The notes beneath the pieces were generated by a model. That model had not been told where the DNA came from, did not search any database, and saw only the letters and a program-made list of their open reading frames with translations. A stretch of DNA of 64,000 bases, taken from positions 225,761,034 through 225,825,033 of the forward strand of contig NC_050097.1 in NCBI RefSeq assembly GCF_902167145.1, in the 5' to 3' direction. Positions 34,421 through 47,160 of this stretch are shown piece after piece (the stretch's first letter is position 1; every line of letters begins with the position of its first letter). The position numbers were made by a program, and so were the translations under genes. Origin of the DNA: Zea mays (taxonomy: Eukaryota; Streptophyta; Magnoliopsida; Poales; Poaceae).

Positions 34421-36800
34421 GCTGAATTTCCTTTGTCTCTTCTGGATTGGTGCGGTAGGCTGGACGATTTGGAAGAGAAGCACCTGGTACCAAATCAATT
34501 TGATGCTCAATTCCACAGAGTGGAGGAAGTCCAGCTGGTATCTCATCGGGAAAAACATCTTCGAAATCCTGTAAGAGATCAAGAACAACATGAGGCAGCG
34601 ATGAAGGTAAATCGTTAGTTGAAAGTAGGACCTCCTTGTGCAAGAGCACAAAGAATGGGGTTGTGGTGTTTCTCACTTCTCTCAAATCACTCTTGCTCAC
34701 AAAGAGACACTCAGTTTGGCATGGTTGTTTAGGATTGGCATGAGGCTTTATGTGGCTGGATGGGTTAGAACTCTCCTTTATTTGGGTTGGGGATCTCACT
34801 CAATTTTCTTGTCATATTCCTCTCTTTTCTTGCGAGCCATATCTGAAGTATGTATCTCCTCTGGAGATAATGGAACAAGAACCACTTTTTTGTCATTATG
34901 AATGAAAGTGTGTTGTTAGACCGTCCAAAATGCACCGAGTCCACATCAAATTGCTAGGGCCAACCAAGCAGCAAATGGCATGCTTGCATGGGGACAATAT
35001 CACAATCAACCTCTCCATGATAATCACTAATGGAAAATGACAAACGAACCATGGCTGAAACCTTAGCTGTCCCAGAATTATTCAACCATTGCATATGGTA
35101 TGGATGTGGATGGCAACGTGGCTGCAAACCAAGCTTCTCAACAAGCAAAGTGCTAACAATATTATTGCAGCTCCCACCATCTATGATGGAACGACACACT
35201 TGTCCTTTCACTTTGCATCGGGATTGAAACAAATGATGGTGTTGTCCTTGTTCCACAACAACAAATTGAGTGGAAAGAACTCGCCTAACCACCAAAGAAA
35301 GAGATGGTGTGTTCATTATAGAGGGCTTCAAATTAGGAGAATCAGTAAGCAACTCATCAAAATCAACACTAGTAATCTCGTCAGAAGATGGAGAACCAAC
35401 ATCTTGTAACATGTCATTGTGAGCAAAAGTTGGAATAGGTTGAATGGCTAAACAATTCAGACCTAGCTCAAATGTACCATCCTCAGCTGAATACTCACAA
35501 GTGTCAAGATTAAGATCTGCAAATACATTGGTAAACTCGTCCTCCTCTTCACTCTGTGAATCATAAGAACCATAAGCAAGTGCAATAATAGTACAACGAT
35601 TGGGACATTTAGCTTGTTTATGCCCATGACCACCACACTTAAAACACTCAATCTTGCTTGTCTTGTGTTGGGTGGCTGTAGTAGAAGAAGTGGGCTGATT
35701 TGAACTCACAGCTTTACCTTTCGCATCCACTTGTTTGGATGAAGTTGAAATAGATCTATTTGCTCCACCATATGAGGATTTGGGCATTGCAGCTTCTTGC
35801 TGTTGGAATTGAGGTGTGACATCCCCTTGCTGTTGGGAATGATGCCATGAGACATTGTATTTGTAAGACGTAGCAATTTGCAAAATAAACCAACTCGGTG
35901 AGACATGTGTAATTTGTCATATCCACTTTATCAGCAATGGGTTTATTGAGGCCCACCAGAAACCGAGCCATTGTTGATTTCTCAGCCACAATTATCCCTG
36001 TACGAAGTAAGCACATTTCCAATTCCTAAAAATATGCATCAACACTGCGATTACCTTGCATAAGACGTTTCAGCTTCAAATGTAGATCACAAGAATAATG
36101 TGTAGGAACAAAACAATGTCTCATTTCCCTCTTCATGTCTTCCCAGGTTATACGGTCATGCCCAACTCTATGATATTCAGTACGAATCTGATTCCACCAA
36201 GTTATGGCATAGCCTTTGAACTCAATGGCTGCAAGCTTTGCCTTCTTTTCAGTAGGATATTCATACAAATCAAATATTTGTTCCACTTTGGTTTCCCATT
36301 CAAAATAATCATCAGCATTATCCTTGCCGATGAATGAGGAATGGACACTTTAACCTTGCTCAAACCATCATCATTGTGACATCATTCAGGATGACGCCGA
36401 CGGTGATCACCATAATGACCACGGGCTCCAAAACGGCCAAAATTGTCATGGCCATGATTATCATGTGCACCATGTTCAACACTATAATTTTAAAGTGTTT
36501 CAACATTAAAATTACTAGGATCACCGATAGGAACACATTGTGCACGACCAAAACTAGCAACAAATCCTCGACCACGACCACCTGCAAAGTTATCAAAACC
36601 AGCAGCAAATCCTCCGCCACGGCCGCCGCCAAGGCCACCACCATGGTGATCATCATCCTCATTATCATGAGGTGGAGGTTCCTCATGCTGTTGCTGAATG
36701 GATTGTTGAAGTTGTTGCATTCCTTGCATCAATTGACACATTTATTCATGCACCTCCTAAACCACTTGAGCAGAAACAGTATGGGAAGAGGAATCTTCAT
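34421..36800 (-). pseudogene. CRM/Reina-like chromovirus Gag and protease, 5' end missing
   Basis: On the minus strand the Gag capsid reads KKAKLAAIEFKGYAITWWNQ and MKREMRHCFVPTHYSCDL. A CCHC knuckle follows (CFKCGGHGHKQAKCP, near 35620), then the protease (CRSIIDGGSCNNIVSTLLVE) and the link to RT. Upstream is a Gln/Gly-rich N-terminal part (GGGLGGGRGGGF) with stops near 36490. Homology ends near 36800, where a different gypsy element begins, so the leader, PBS and 5' LTR are lost. Confidence 0.8.
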
Positions 36801-39080
36801 TTTTTGCCTTGGTGAAGGCACTTATACTTTTCCACTTTCTGGTTAAGATTCTCTTTGATGATTTGCACTCCCTTGTCACTGAGTTGGGCCATAATAATCT
36901 AGTCTAACAAGGTGGGTTCGACGAAGATGTAAGTCAAGGTACCAGAAGGAATTACTTCAATCCTCATCTTACTCAACTCGTCACATAGGGTATTGATGCA
37001 AGAATCCATCACCATACAATTGCATTGTGACTTCTGACTTAGGGCATCTGCTACCACATTGGCCTTCCCAGGGTGGTAATGCACTTCCAAGTCGTAGTCC
37101 TTGATCAATTCCAGCTATCTTCTTTGTCTCATGTTGAGGTCAGCCTGAGTAAAGATGTACTTGAGGCTCTTGTGATCTGTATAGATGTTGCAGCGAGTTC
37201 CCATCAAGTAATGCCTCCACATTTTTAAGGCATGAACCACGACTGCCAACTCTAAGTCATGAGTAGGGTTATTTTGCTCATGAGGTCTGAGTGCTCTTAA
37301 CGCGTAGGCAATGACTCGGTTTTCTTGCATTAAAACACGCCAACCCAGCCCAGTGCTAGAGGCATCACAATACACATCAAACGGCTTGTTGTTGTCAGGT
37401 TGCGCCAACACAGGTGTTGTGGTCAGATGTTGCCTCAAGGTGTGAAAAGCATCTTCGCATTTCTGACCCCACTCAAACTTTTACTCCCTTCTTCAATAGT
37501 TCGGTCATTGGCTTAGCAATTCGGGAGAAATCTGGAATGAATCGCCGATAATACCCTGTCAATCCTAGAAAACTAAGAATCTGGCAGACAATGGTGGGTG
37601 GTTTCCAATTCATCACCTGTTGCAGTTTATCCGGATCAACTGCTATTCCTTCTTGAGAGACCGTGTGACCCAAGAATTTAATCTCCTTCAGCCAAAAATC
37701 GCACTTAGACAATTTGGCATAAAGGCGGTGCTCTCTCAGATGTTGAAGTACTACATGTAGATGACCAGCATGCTCTTCTTCATTTCTTGAGTATACTAAG
37801 ATATCGTCGATGAAGACCACCAAAAATTTGTCCAATTCGGGCAAGAAGACTGAATTCATCAGGTACATGAAGTATGCGGGTGCATTTGTCAACCCAAATG
37901 ACATCACCAGATACTCATACAGCCCATATCTGGTTGAGAAGGCCATCTTTAGAATATCACTTGCCCGTATCTTGATTTGGTGATAACCGGAGCGAAGATC
38001 TATTTTAGAAAACACCTTAGCTCCAACCAATTGGTCGAAAAGAACATCAATACGAGGCAAAGGATACTAGTTTTTGATAGTCACCACGTTGAGTGGGCGG
38101 TAATCTATGCATAATCTTAAGCTCTCGTCCTTCTTCTTTACGAATAGGGCTGGACATCCCCAAGGTGAAGTACTTGGGCAGATAAATCCCTTGTCCAACA
38201 ATTCATGTAACTGCTTCTTCAATTCTGCAAGCTCGGCGGGTGGCATCCGGTAGGGCCTCTGGAGATAGGTGCAGTTCCCGGTTGCAATTTGATGGCGAAC
38301 TCGATATCCCGATCTGGTGGCATTCCTCGCAGTTTGTCTGGAAAGACATACACATACTCACAGACTACTGGAATCTTTTTCAAGGGTAGCTCCACCATGG
38401 AAAAAACACATGACCGAGTGGCTTCTTGGCTGGGCAAATACAAAGTAAGGTCCCCGAAGGTGGGAGAATGGATTTCCAGAGCCCTGGCAGCTACATCTAA
38501 CAAGACCCGGTGTTGAGTCATCCAGTTAGTTCCCAAAATGATATCTATGCTCTCTAGCCCTAGAATTAGAAGTGTGGTTTTGAAGGTTTTGCTCCCTAAT
38601 AGGATAGGTACATTTTGATTTAATTGATTTGTTGCAACCTTGCCTCTCGGCGTTACATTTTGATTTAACTGAACCTCTGGCTAATGAAACTATGTGATGC
38701 GCCGGAGTCAAACAGAATCAATGCAGGTTGATTAAAAACGGAGAAAGTACCAGTCATGACGGGTGCTCCCTTGGGTAGCTCCTCTAGAGTAGTGAAGTTG
38801 AGCCTCCCTTGCCTGACTTGCACTTTTTGCTTCTTCCCTTTGTCTTGGTTAGGTGCTGGCATCTGCCTTGGTTGATTCCATGAGCAATCCTTGGCATAGT
38901 GGCCTGTGTTGCCACATGTGAAGCATTTGTTTCCGTTCCCTTGGCAGAATTGCTGCTGCTGTTGCTGGGGTTGATTATTCCTTGGAGCAGGAGCAGGGAA
39001 ACGGTTGGGTGCTTGCTGCTGCTGTGGCAGCCTGATGACCCATCTCCCTGTCTGTTGTTGGGATCCCCTGCTTTGATTGT
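36801..39080 (-). pseudogene. Tekay-like chromovirus remnant: Gag end, protease, RT, RNase H
   Basis: It is closely related to the young Tekay element (53215-55350) and has the same orientation. Order on the minus strand: CCHC knuckle (CFTCGNTGHYAKDC), protease ([14 protein letters not shown]), RT ([36 protein letters not shown]), then RNase H ([46 protein letters not shown]). Several stops and frameshifts break it, for example TAG near 37118 and shifts near 37455, 38090 and 38640. Integrase and chromodomain are missing, because the left edge is fused to the Gag of the neighbouring element. Confidence 0.85.
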
Positions 39081-40540
39081 TGGAGCAATAGCAAAACTAC
39101 TCAATAGTGCTTTTGTTTGCAAGGTAGGGGATAAACAATGCTAGGGAAACCTATTGTGTCCCATCAAATTAACCTGAGCATGTCACAGTGATTAACATGA
39201 ACATTATTAGGTAAAGAAAAGTGATCAAGGGCACAACTTGCCTGTGACTTGAGATCTCAGGTACCAGCTTGGTGTTCAAGATTCTCGTAACCTCGTTGTA
39301 ATCGTAGCAATACAAACAAACATGGTACAGGCAAAATTGAAATCACACCAAACAAAATAATAAACTATATAATAATGTTCTACATATTGCAACGAGATCG
39401 TAGCTTCGAGAATCACTAAATTCGAAGTTACGGTTAAGGAGTTATGATTTTCTAAAGATTTAGGAGTGAGGTACAAAAGAAATCAAGTACATAATTTTAA
39501 TTTAGGTTTCATAACAAAATAGAGTTACCAGATGATAAACAATATTAATGTGAGATTAATGCAACTGGAATGGATTAAAAAGGAGTTAAAATGAATTACT
39601 TATGAATTAAACAAGTTTCTAAAATTCTTTCTATACTAAAATTCATTTTCTGAATTATTTAATAATCCTGGAGTTTATTGGGTGTAGAAACAAAAACATG
39701 AGAGCATAGGGGTTTATTTATAAATTTGCAGGGCACGATTGTAATTACTTTGTGCAGGCAGTGGACGGCGGGTTGGTTATCTTAAAGTACAGGGTCTCTT
39801 AAGTAAAAGAGCACCTATGAAGGGGTATGGATAAACCTCGGCCGTCCGATCAAGGGCGAACAACGCCGATTAGATCTGATCTTAAGCGAAACGGTATGAA
39901 TCTGTGGCCATCCGATCTAGATTCTATGGTTACAATTTAAAATAACTGAGCCCCAATCTCAATCGTACGATCAAGATTCGATGCACTGAATTAACTCTTG
40001 ACCGATACACAGCCCTGGCCTTTGGATCTTAGATCAATGCTCACTATTTAAGGAACCCCCGATCTATTCCAGGCCAGTGGATCTGGGATCTACAATGCAG
40101 ATTTAAGGCGCGAAGGGGTAAGTTGCGGATCTAATCCCACATGCACAAACCAAAATCGACAGCCATCCGTTCGCTCCCTCCACGAAGCCATCACCGGTGA
40201 CCCACGAATCTGCGCCCAGGTGTGTAATACTTGAATAGGATATATAGGTGCTATGCGCAGAGGAAACGAAACTGAATCAATGAAATAGCTTCTCACCAGA
40301 GATGAAGACAAGAGCAAGGCCAGCCACGGTGCAGGGCAGATCTGTGGTGATGGAGAGCTCTGACGACGAATTCCTCGCCTCATGCCTCGAATTCCTCCCC
40401 GAAGACGCGACGCCCAGCAACCCCTATCGTCGGTGAAGCTCCTACATCACCGAGCTAGCCGAGAGCAGCAGCTCAAATGCGGGTCGACGACTGCGGCGTT
40501 GTTCTCCCCTGACCCGTGAGATGCGGACCGGGCTCGTATA
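39081..40540 (-). other. Leader-like region of the Tekay-like remnant
   Basis: This is non-coding sequence between the remnant's Gag and a PBS-like site. Its left 600 bases match the reverse complement of about 15190-16070, so this part may be an inserted LTR fragment rather than leader. The right part is richer in GC, with a 97-codon frame (40090-40383, -) that I do not regard as a gene. The joint with gag near 39080 is abrupt, and the gag N-terminal half is absent. Confidence 0.5.
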
Positions 40541-40553
40541 CCAGCTGGGGAAC
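40541..40553 (-). other. Degenerate primer-binding-like site
   Basis: The minus strand reads TGGTATACGAGCC, close to the initiator-tRNA-Met site TGGTATCAGAGCC. Its position between leader-like DNA and the LTR side fits a decayed PBS. Confidence 0.45.
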
Positions 40554-40796
40554 CCAAGGAGTTTCATGTGAAAGTTTGGGTTCAAATCAAGTCTTTCAAG
40601 TTTCGTTAAGCTCTTATTCTTCCCTAGAACTTGGTAGGAGCAGTCAATCTATCCATGGTTGATCTATTCTTTTTGTGGAGTGTTTTTGGTGTTCCTAAAG
40701 GTTGGATGGGTCAGGGAATCAAGTCATAGTGTTTTTCAGTTTGAGAATTTTTAGTGGCTCCCATTCACCCCCTTTGGACGCCTCACCGGTCCTTTA
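40554..40796 (+). repeat. Possible copia LTR end fragment
   Basis: The segment TCCCATTCACCCCCTTTGGA near 40760 resembles the transcribed end of copia LTRs, such as the Sirevirus LTR at 4065-4099. No other part of such an element is nearby. Confidence 0.3.
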
Positions 40797-43700
40797 GATA
40801 CAATGCCCCACTACCCTAGACCCAACTGTGCAGTGACTGCACTTGTACCCACCATTGCAAGTATGGGAAACTCGTTCAAGAAAGTGGGATAAAGATAAAT
40901 TGTTCACAAGTTGGTTTAGTCAGGTACTAGGCTTACTAATTACCATATTTCTCAGCATGTGTTTAGTACGTTCAAATGCTTGACACAAATTATCCACACA
41001 TTAATCCTTATTCCAATTTTGTTTCACAGACAGAACATACCCCTGGGATCTGTGTCCACATACAAACATAATCTCGTTATCAAAGTTACAGTCAATTCCT
41101 AATCTCGCGCGAGTGCTAGAAAAATCACTCGACTTCGATCGAGATTCCTATTTAGAATAGCAACTACTCGACTTAGCATACTAGTATTCATCTTAGAGGA
41201 AATCTAAGTTCATGCATCTAGGGTTCCAAGCAATTCCTACACTTAAGTGCACAATACAAGCCTACAAATCGAGTTGCAGTAAAATACTACCTCCATTTTC
41301 TAATATTTGTCAGTCGCTAGTTCATTTTTGAACTAAACAACGATAAATAAAAAATAATGGAGGGATTAGCACATAACGGGTTATGCATAAAACAGGGGCT
41401 TGCCTTCTTGTGTGGGGTGGGGAGAGAAGTCCACAACAGCGTGCTCTTGAATAGGGTCCTGCTCTCCTTCCTGAGCTCCTCCTTCTTGCTCATGAATCAG
41501 CATGTCTTCTTCATCAGCAAGATTATAGTCTAGCGAATGTAAATGCATGAATTAATAACATAGTATACAGTAAATGTTTATGAAACGTAGTGCTTAATGA
41601 TAAGATTCTTATCATAAATGTTAGGTTGTGATTTAATTATTTAGTTAAGCTCCCCCTTGGATTAAGTTGGTTACTTACCATTTCCCTTAGTTGGATTGTG
41701 CACTTTATTAGTTTAAGGTGAACTACCCATTTACCTAAGGGTTTAGTAACATCTTTATTTAGGTGTTGCATACTTGGGGTTCATAGGTTCCAATGTGTAT
41801 CATTAATCCTTTCTTTTTAAATGGGATTATATGGTGGTTTGATTAGCAACTGTTACTTAGAAAATTTCAAAAACTCTGTAAAAATTGCAGTGTCTCCCTA
41901 CTGATTACTAGGGCTTGCCCATGAATATGTGCTCAATTTGAGTTAAGGTCTTTACTGCACAAAATTCATAAAACTGAAGCAAAATGTGGTACTTAACACT
42001 ACACTACCTAGTGAAAAGTGTCAAACAAGAGATTTGATATTTTCATACTATCTTCCTGGTATACAAGTGATTCCTCCCAAGTTTTACTGTTTAACTCATA
42101 TTACTTATTTTCTTCTGATTTTCTAAGAAATAGTGGCTTTAAGCACTTACAACTAACTTGCCCTTTGAAAAGTGTAAAACAACAGATTTGGTATTTTTCC
42201 TAGGTTCTTCTTAATACAAGAGCAATCTACAAAGAGATTTGCAGGTAGTTTCCTTTCTTTCCATTTTTTATGATTTTCTAAAGATTAGGACAGAAATGGA
42301 CATTGAACTACACTGCCTTTGAAAAGTATCAAACAACAAATTTCATATTCTACTTGTGTTTTTCTTACCACAAGAGCAATCAATCCTAAAGTTGGGGCTT
42401 TATCTCTTCAGGGATGGTTTTTCTATGATTTTCTAAAGTTATCTCTAGATTTTTTATTTAAATGGTTACTCTATATTTTTTCACTGGACTATGGTCTATT
42501 ATATTTTTAGGTGCTACACAATCTAATTAAACTAGGCAAAATGAAGTGCTTGCTGGTATCCTTTATTTACCATTTATTTACTTTTCTACATTAATGGGCA
42601 TAATTAGTCTTTAATGGATAAACCTTACTTAAATCCTTAGACCAGGGTGTTTCACATTTTTAAACAGAGCTAAAATAAACAATGCTTGTACTCTAAATTT
42701 TCCAAACCTAGTCTAAAAGTTTTTCTATTTTTCTCCCTAATATCACGAAATAAGTAGTTTACATTTAAATCATAATCTCAAAAAAGTCCTCGAAATATCT
42801 GGTCTCCTATTTTTAGTTGGTAGTTTAAGTTATCTAGATCCCTACAAAATTGGTTTCACTAGTTTAGGGTTTGTATTTATCAAGTTATGGATTTTCCAAA
42901 TTTTCTACACATTTTAAAATGGAAAAATCTAAAAAGGAAAAGGAAAAGACATCTTGCGCTAAGTCCCTCGGTAGTTTCCCGGCTGAAGTATTACACTCTT
43001 GTTCTTGGCGTACTATTATACTGAGAGACTGACTGTGCAAAAGGGCCCTTGGGTTTTCCGGGGTTCAAAGCCGTGCTCCTCCCCTCCCTTTCCGAAATGG
43101 TGCATTGAACTATGGCGATGAATTGTAGTGTACTTTGGCCGGTAGTGTGTCGAGGTCCTAGTCGAGGAGCTCCGGGAAGGTTCGATAATCTCGATGTCGA
43201 ACAGAGATGGTAGGTCTATGAGTGCAGGGAGTGAAACGTCACTAGTAGCTCCTATCGGTGATTCTGGTGTTGTAGTGGACTCGGAGAAGGGCAAGGAGGA
43301 ATCACAAGGGGCAAGAGAAGTTGGTTGTAGCTAGGATTGGATGTTGGTGGACTAAGGTGGATGGTCCACATGCTCTGTGTGGGTGTGAGTTCACCACCGG
43401 ACGATGGCAAGCTGCTGCAGTGTAGTAGCAAACTAGGCAAGTGACTAGGGAGCTTCACTATATCATGGGGAACATGGTGATGGTTTCAGTTGGGGATGGG
43501 GTGATGTGGATCACTCTAGCCACGGTGGCCGAGCTACGGTGAGGCTGGCGGGCGGCTAACTCTGGTGAGCTCAGATGGGTGAGGTTTAGCCACGTGTGTG
43601 GAGTGCCATTGAGGCCAAGGTTGCCATTTATAGATGTGGGCATGGCGGTGTGGCCGAGATGACCGTTCGTGGGGGTGTGGCCAGTAGGCGCGAGGCTTGT

Positions 43701-44470
43701 TAGTCGGCGTCGAACATCTAGTGCCATTGCTTGTGCCCAACATCCACGGCGTGTTTTCACTAATCCAAGCCGAGTTTGTGCAAAATCCCTGCACAAAGGA
43801 GGTTCCTTATACCTTAAGCTAGCTACTTTGTGTGAGCCGAGAGATTTTAGGCTAGGGTTTAAATGATATGGAGTGCTTAATTGGGGTTTGTCTCACTGCC
43901 CAAATCAAGACAAAATCCTTGTCTTGTCTTGTCAAATGACCTGGTCTTGAGTTCAACTTTTACCAAGGGTTAGTTTAGATACTTATGCACCTTTTCATAA
44001 TGTGGGCCAAGTGATTTGGTAATTGCAACTTAATGAACAAGAGACATGTTTGTAATAGGGTTGGTTTTGAATTGGAAAAGGGTTGTTTTTCTTAAGACCT
44101 TTAATTGTTTCAGTGCTTAGGGAAAATTTCAAGCCATTTTTTGGACTTATGGACATGGGGACTTTTGTTCTACATTTACCCATCTTCAACTTTTGTTAAG
44201 CGTCCACTTTGGTTAAGTGTTTAGGTTAGGTTTCTCTAAAACTTTTGTTTTGTACTCAAATGCACATAAAGTGGGGATTAGGGTTTTAGCCAATTTCTTC
44301 CCATATTTTTGACTTGGGTTGGGTAATTTAATTCCTCTAGATTGTTTGTAACTGAGTTACAAGGCTTATCCATAGTTTTGGTGAGGTTTGCCTCCCTAAA
44401 CCCACATGTGATAATAGGTTAAGTGAGGGAGGTTTGGGTCTACACTCTACCTAACACCTGAGGTGTTACA
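40797..44470 (-). repeat. LTR of the Tekay-like remnant
   Basis: The part at 40797-41530 aligns with 49815-50480 of the young Tekay LTR, for example TTACCATATTTCTCAGCATG and GCGCGAGTGCTAGAAAAATC. The right end, ACACCTGAGGTGTTACA, is TGTAACACCTCAGG on the minus strand, an LTR start like that of the young element. Inside, three diverged repeats of about 150 bp occur near 42005, 42165 and 42310, each with GAAAAGTRTMAAACAA. A GC-rich stretch at 43000-43800 has antisense frames that I judge to be LTR filler, not genes. The first roughly 890 bp of the LTR family are missing. Confidence 0.7.
41287..41366. mobile_element. Stowaway-like MITE (80 bp)
   Basis: Inverted ends CTACCTCCATTTTCTAATAT and (reverse complement) ATCCCTCCATTATTTTTTAT are flanked by TA (41285-41286 and 41367-41368). 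The young Tekay LTR shows the unoccupied site at about 50300-50305. The CTCCCTCC-type ends and TA duplication fit Tc1/mariner-derived Stowaway MITEs. Confidence 0.8.
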
Positions 44471-44577
44471 ATTCATTTTTTCATGCCACCTGTCACTCCC
44501 GTTTCTAAGTTCTTGGGTCCACTATTCTCAGTCCCAACATTTGGCACCCACCATGCTCGCTTTGAAGACAACATAAG
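44471..44577 (+). repeat. End of a Tat-lineage 5' LTR with primer-binding site
   Basis: About 70 bases end in CTCAGTCCCAACA (44539). They are followed by TTTGGCACCCACCATGCTCGC, which resembles the TTTGGCGCCCACCGTGGGGC-type primer site of grass Tat elements. The rest of this LTR is missing where the antisense Tekay-like LTR begins. Confidence 0.55.
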
Positions 44578-45324
44578 ATGGATCCCAAGAAAAACACCAG
44601 GACTAACCCCACCCATGCTAACGAGGCTAAGAAGGTCGCCCTCGCTAATGCCAATGGGAATGGCAAGGTCACCTTCGCTGAAGCCACCGACACTAACAAC
44701 TCACCCGCATCAAGATCAACCAACCATCGAGGGCAGTCTTCACACCTTCATATTGGAGTCCCCTGGCCTGACCTCTCCAAAAAACAACTCACCCTTCAAC
44801 TTCAAAAGCCACTCGTACCAAGCCGACACCTCACCCGACCTCTCCAAAAATTTACCCTCCAGTTCTAACCCACCCCAACTCGTATCAACTACAGACAACA
44901 AGCGACCTATTGACACTGAAGAAGAATACCTCCTAAAGGTCGAGGACCACCTACTGCTAAAAAAACTTCACATGAGAAACACTCATTTGAAGAAACAAAA
45001 GGAAGCACTCGCAACCAAGAGGCAGAGGAGTGAAGTTCACTCTAGAATTAAACAACTAATCCAAGAAGAGTAGGAAAATGCATTGGCAATACATCAACAA
45101 ATTATAGACCTACAACATGAGGACCTCCCCAACAACATTCATCCAAGATGGCCTATCGCCAAGACGATGATTAGCCCTTTAGGCTAGCCCAGTGGCGCAC
45201 ATCCGAAATATAATGGCAGCATAGATCCCTCCCAATACATAATGAGTTAAGGTTGCCTTTGCATCCTTAGGGGGTGACGACAATGCCATGGCAAAGTCGT
45301 TCATCATCGCACTCAAAGGCCCGG
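44578..45324 (+). pseudogene. Tat-lineage Gag remnant
   Basis: An ATG at 44578 starts MDPKKNTRTNPTHANEAKK. After a frameshift near 44740 the other frame continues with a charged helical part (EEEYLLKVEDHLLLKKLHM). The capsid start follows, with GDDNAMAKSFIIALKGPV near 45270-45325. Several stops follow 45073. It is cut at 45325 by an antisense LTR. It is the 5' part of the same sense-strand element whose integrase end lies at 46640-47160. Confidence 0.6.
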
Positions 45325-46024
45325 TGTTGGTCACATGCTTTTGATTATTTCATGATATCAAAAACAAGGTAACCCAAGTTAGAAAATTGTGACCCTCTCC
45401 CTTTGACTACCTTTTCTTCGAAGGGTAATCCAAGGGAGAAGATATGAAAGAGAAACATATACGAAGAAGTAACATATGGTAATGTAGTGGGGAGTCAAGC
45501 ATGTTTACTCATCTTATGTGCCTTAGCACTTTTCATTCCATCTTTCCTTCATATGTAATAAATGTACATGCATACCTTCGGCTTTACATGTGGAACAGCT
45601 CGAAGATACTTCAAAGGCTAAGAGAAACAAAGCTTAACACCCCCCAAAAGGTGAGTTTATACATGGCAATGTTCACCTATTTATAGGGGAGAGTTACAAT
45701 TTCATATGAAATTTCAAGCATCCCACAAAGTTTACAATTATGATTTACAAATATTATAGGGGCATCAATGTCTTTTCTCTTTTTTCTTGCTACGCAAGTC
45801 TTCAACCTCTTCACCTTCGTCGCTTTGTGTAGAAAACTTTGTCACACCAAAGCTAGTGACCTCATCTCATTCCTTTGTCACACATGTTTCTAGCCGAGGC
45901 CTTCGTCCCAGGCTGCTTCGCCGGAAGGTTGTCTTCGTCCATCCTTTGTCATGTGCCCAAAACACATTTGCTTAGGCTGAAGGTTAGGTTATTTGAGGAA
46001 CTTAGGCAAAGTAGGCCCCCAACG
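45325..46024 (-). mobile_element. Antisense LTR, possibly solo
   Basis: The segment starts TGTTGGTCACATG and ends GTAGGCCCCCAACG. On the minus strand this is an LTR beginning CGTTGGGGGCC (TGTTGGGGGCC expected), with a TATA box at 45679-45686 and many CGAAGG words. The same style is seen in the solo LTR at 58912-59580. I find no matching flanking five bases (CCCGG against ATAGC), so a later deletion on one side is possible. Confidence 0.5.
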
Positions 46025-46639
46025 ATAGCTCTTGCGGGGTGAGTTCGTTTTTTCATAACGAGCTTAGGATGCAAAAAGTTTATTTGGGAGGCCTTATGCT
46101 GAAGGTCTGTAAAACACCTTCTCGATGCTCGTTGTGGAAAGGGTTAAATAAATACGTTGGTACAAATGGAGTAAAACTCGTGGTCCACTGGACATGGAGA
46201 AGGTGGAAGTGCTATCACCTGCGCGTGAATTTTTTTCTCGGCTCGCGTCTCTTCACGCCCACTTCTTAGTATAAAAGTGATAGAGCAGGTGACAGCGAGT
46301 GACATTTACTGCCCCTAGACACGTGCTGCCAAATTTTTCTATGACTCCGAAGCTTTTCCTCCACTGTCACTTTGATGACTAGTTTCGGCAAACATCTTCA
46401 GGTATATATTCCTTGGATGGCAAGAATCCGCTCGATTGCTAGGATAATCACTCCTACTTCTTCAGAGGTGCTCCAAGATACTATGTCGGTTTCCTAAGCC
46501 ATGATGGCTTTGTCATCAATGCAGCCTATAAAAGAGTTGCCCAAGGATAGGCCATCAAAACCAAGCTTTATTGAGATAGGTTGATCCATCCTAAGGGGAA
46601 AAGATTTACAAACAATTAAGAATGGGTCATGGGCCCTAC
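46025..46639. other. Unassigned spacer
   Basis: I recognise no coding or repeat feature with confidence. A TATAAAAG motif at 46271 suggests part of another LTR. Confidence 0.3.
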
Positions 46640-47160
46640 AAATGGAAAAATCTTCACCGCCATCAAGAAACAACTACTCGAAGATAAAAAAGGAAAATGG
46701 GTCGATCAGCTACTGAAGTCCTCTGGGTACTCAACACAATGGAGTCCCATGCGGTGGGGTTCATGGATTTCAAATTAATGTACGGGGCCAAGGTGATGAC
46801 TCCACAAGAACTTAGGCTTGGTTCGCCAATAACAAGTCCAGGTGTTGCCCCAGATGTCGATGAAGTAGCAACAAAGGACCTCCTTAACACATTCTGAGTT
46901 GAAGCCCTCGACATGCTAAATAAAAACCAGATTGCAATGAAGGCCCTGCGAGAGTTAGATCCATCATCCCTAAGTAGTTCAAAAAAGGAGACCTCATCCT
47001 TGTCCGCAAAGTGAGGACAGAAGGAAAAGGCAAGGTTGAACCAAAATTGGAGGGCCCTTACATAAACTACAAGAAGACTTTGCCCAATTCCTACAGGCTG
47101 ATATGCCAAACAGGGTTAGAGATTGAACACTCATGGAACATAGATAACTTAAAGAAATAA
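46640..47160 (+). pseudogene. Tat-lineage integrase C-terminal fragment
   Basis: The sense strand reads NGKIFTAIKKQLLEDKKGKW, then FMDFKLMYGAKVMTPQELRL. Further on come a charged segment and HSWNIDNLKK with a stop. This order is the C-terminal third of Tat-type integrase up to the polyprotein end. One stop (TGA near 46895) and frameshifts are present. RT, RNase H and the integrase core are missing between this and the Gag remnant. Confidence 0.7.

Noticed and set aside
43016..43796. Antisense frames of about 90-110 codons as a host gene exon
   Set aside because: They lie within the LTR of the Tekay-like remnant, have no known domain and are not continuous with each other.
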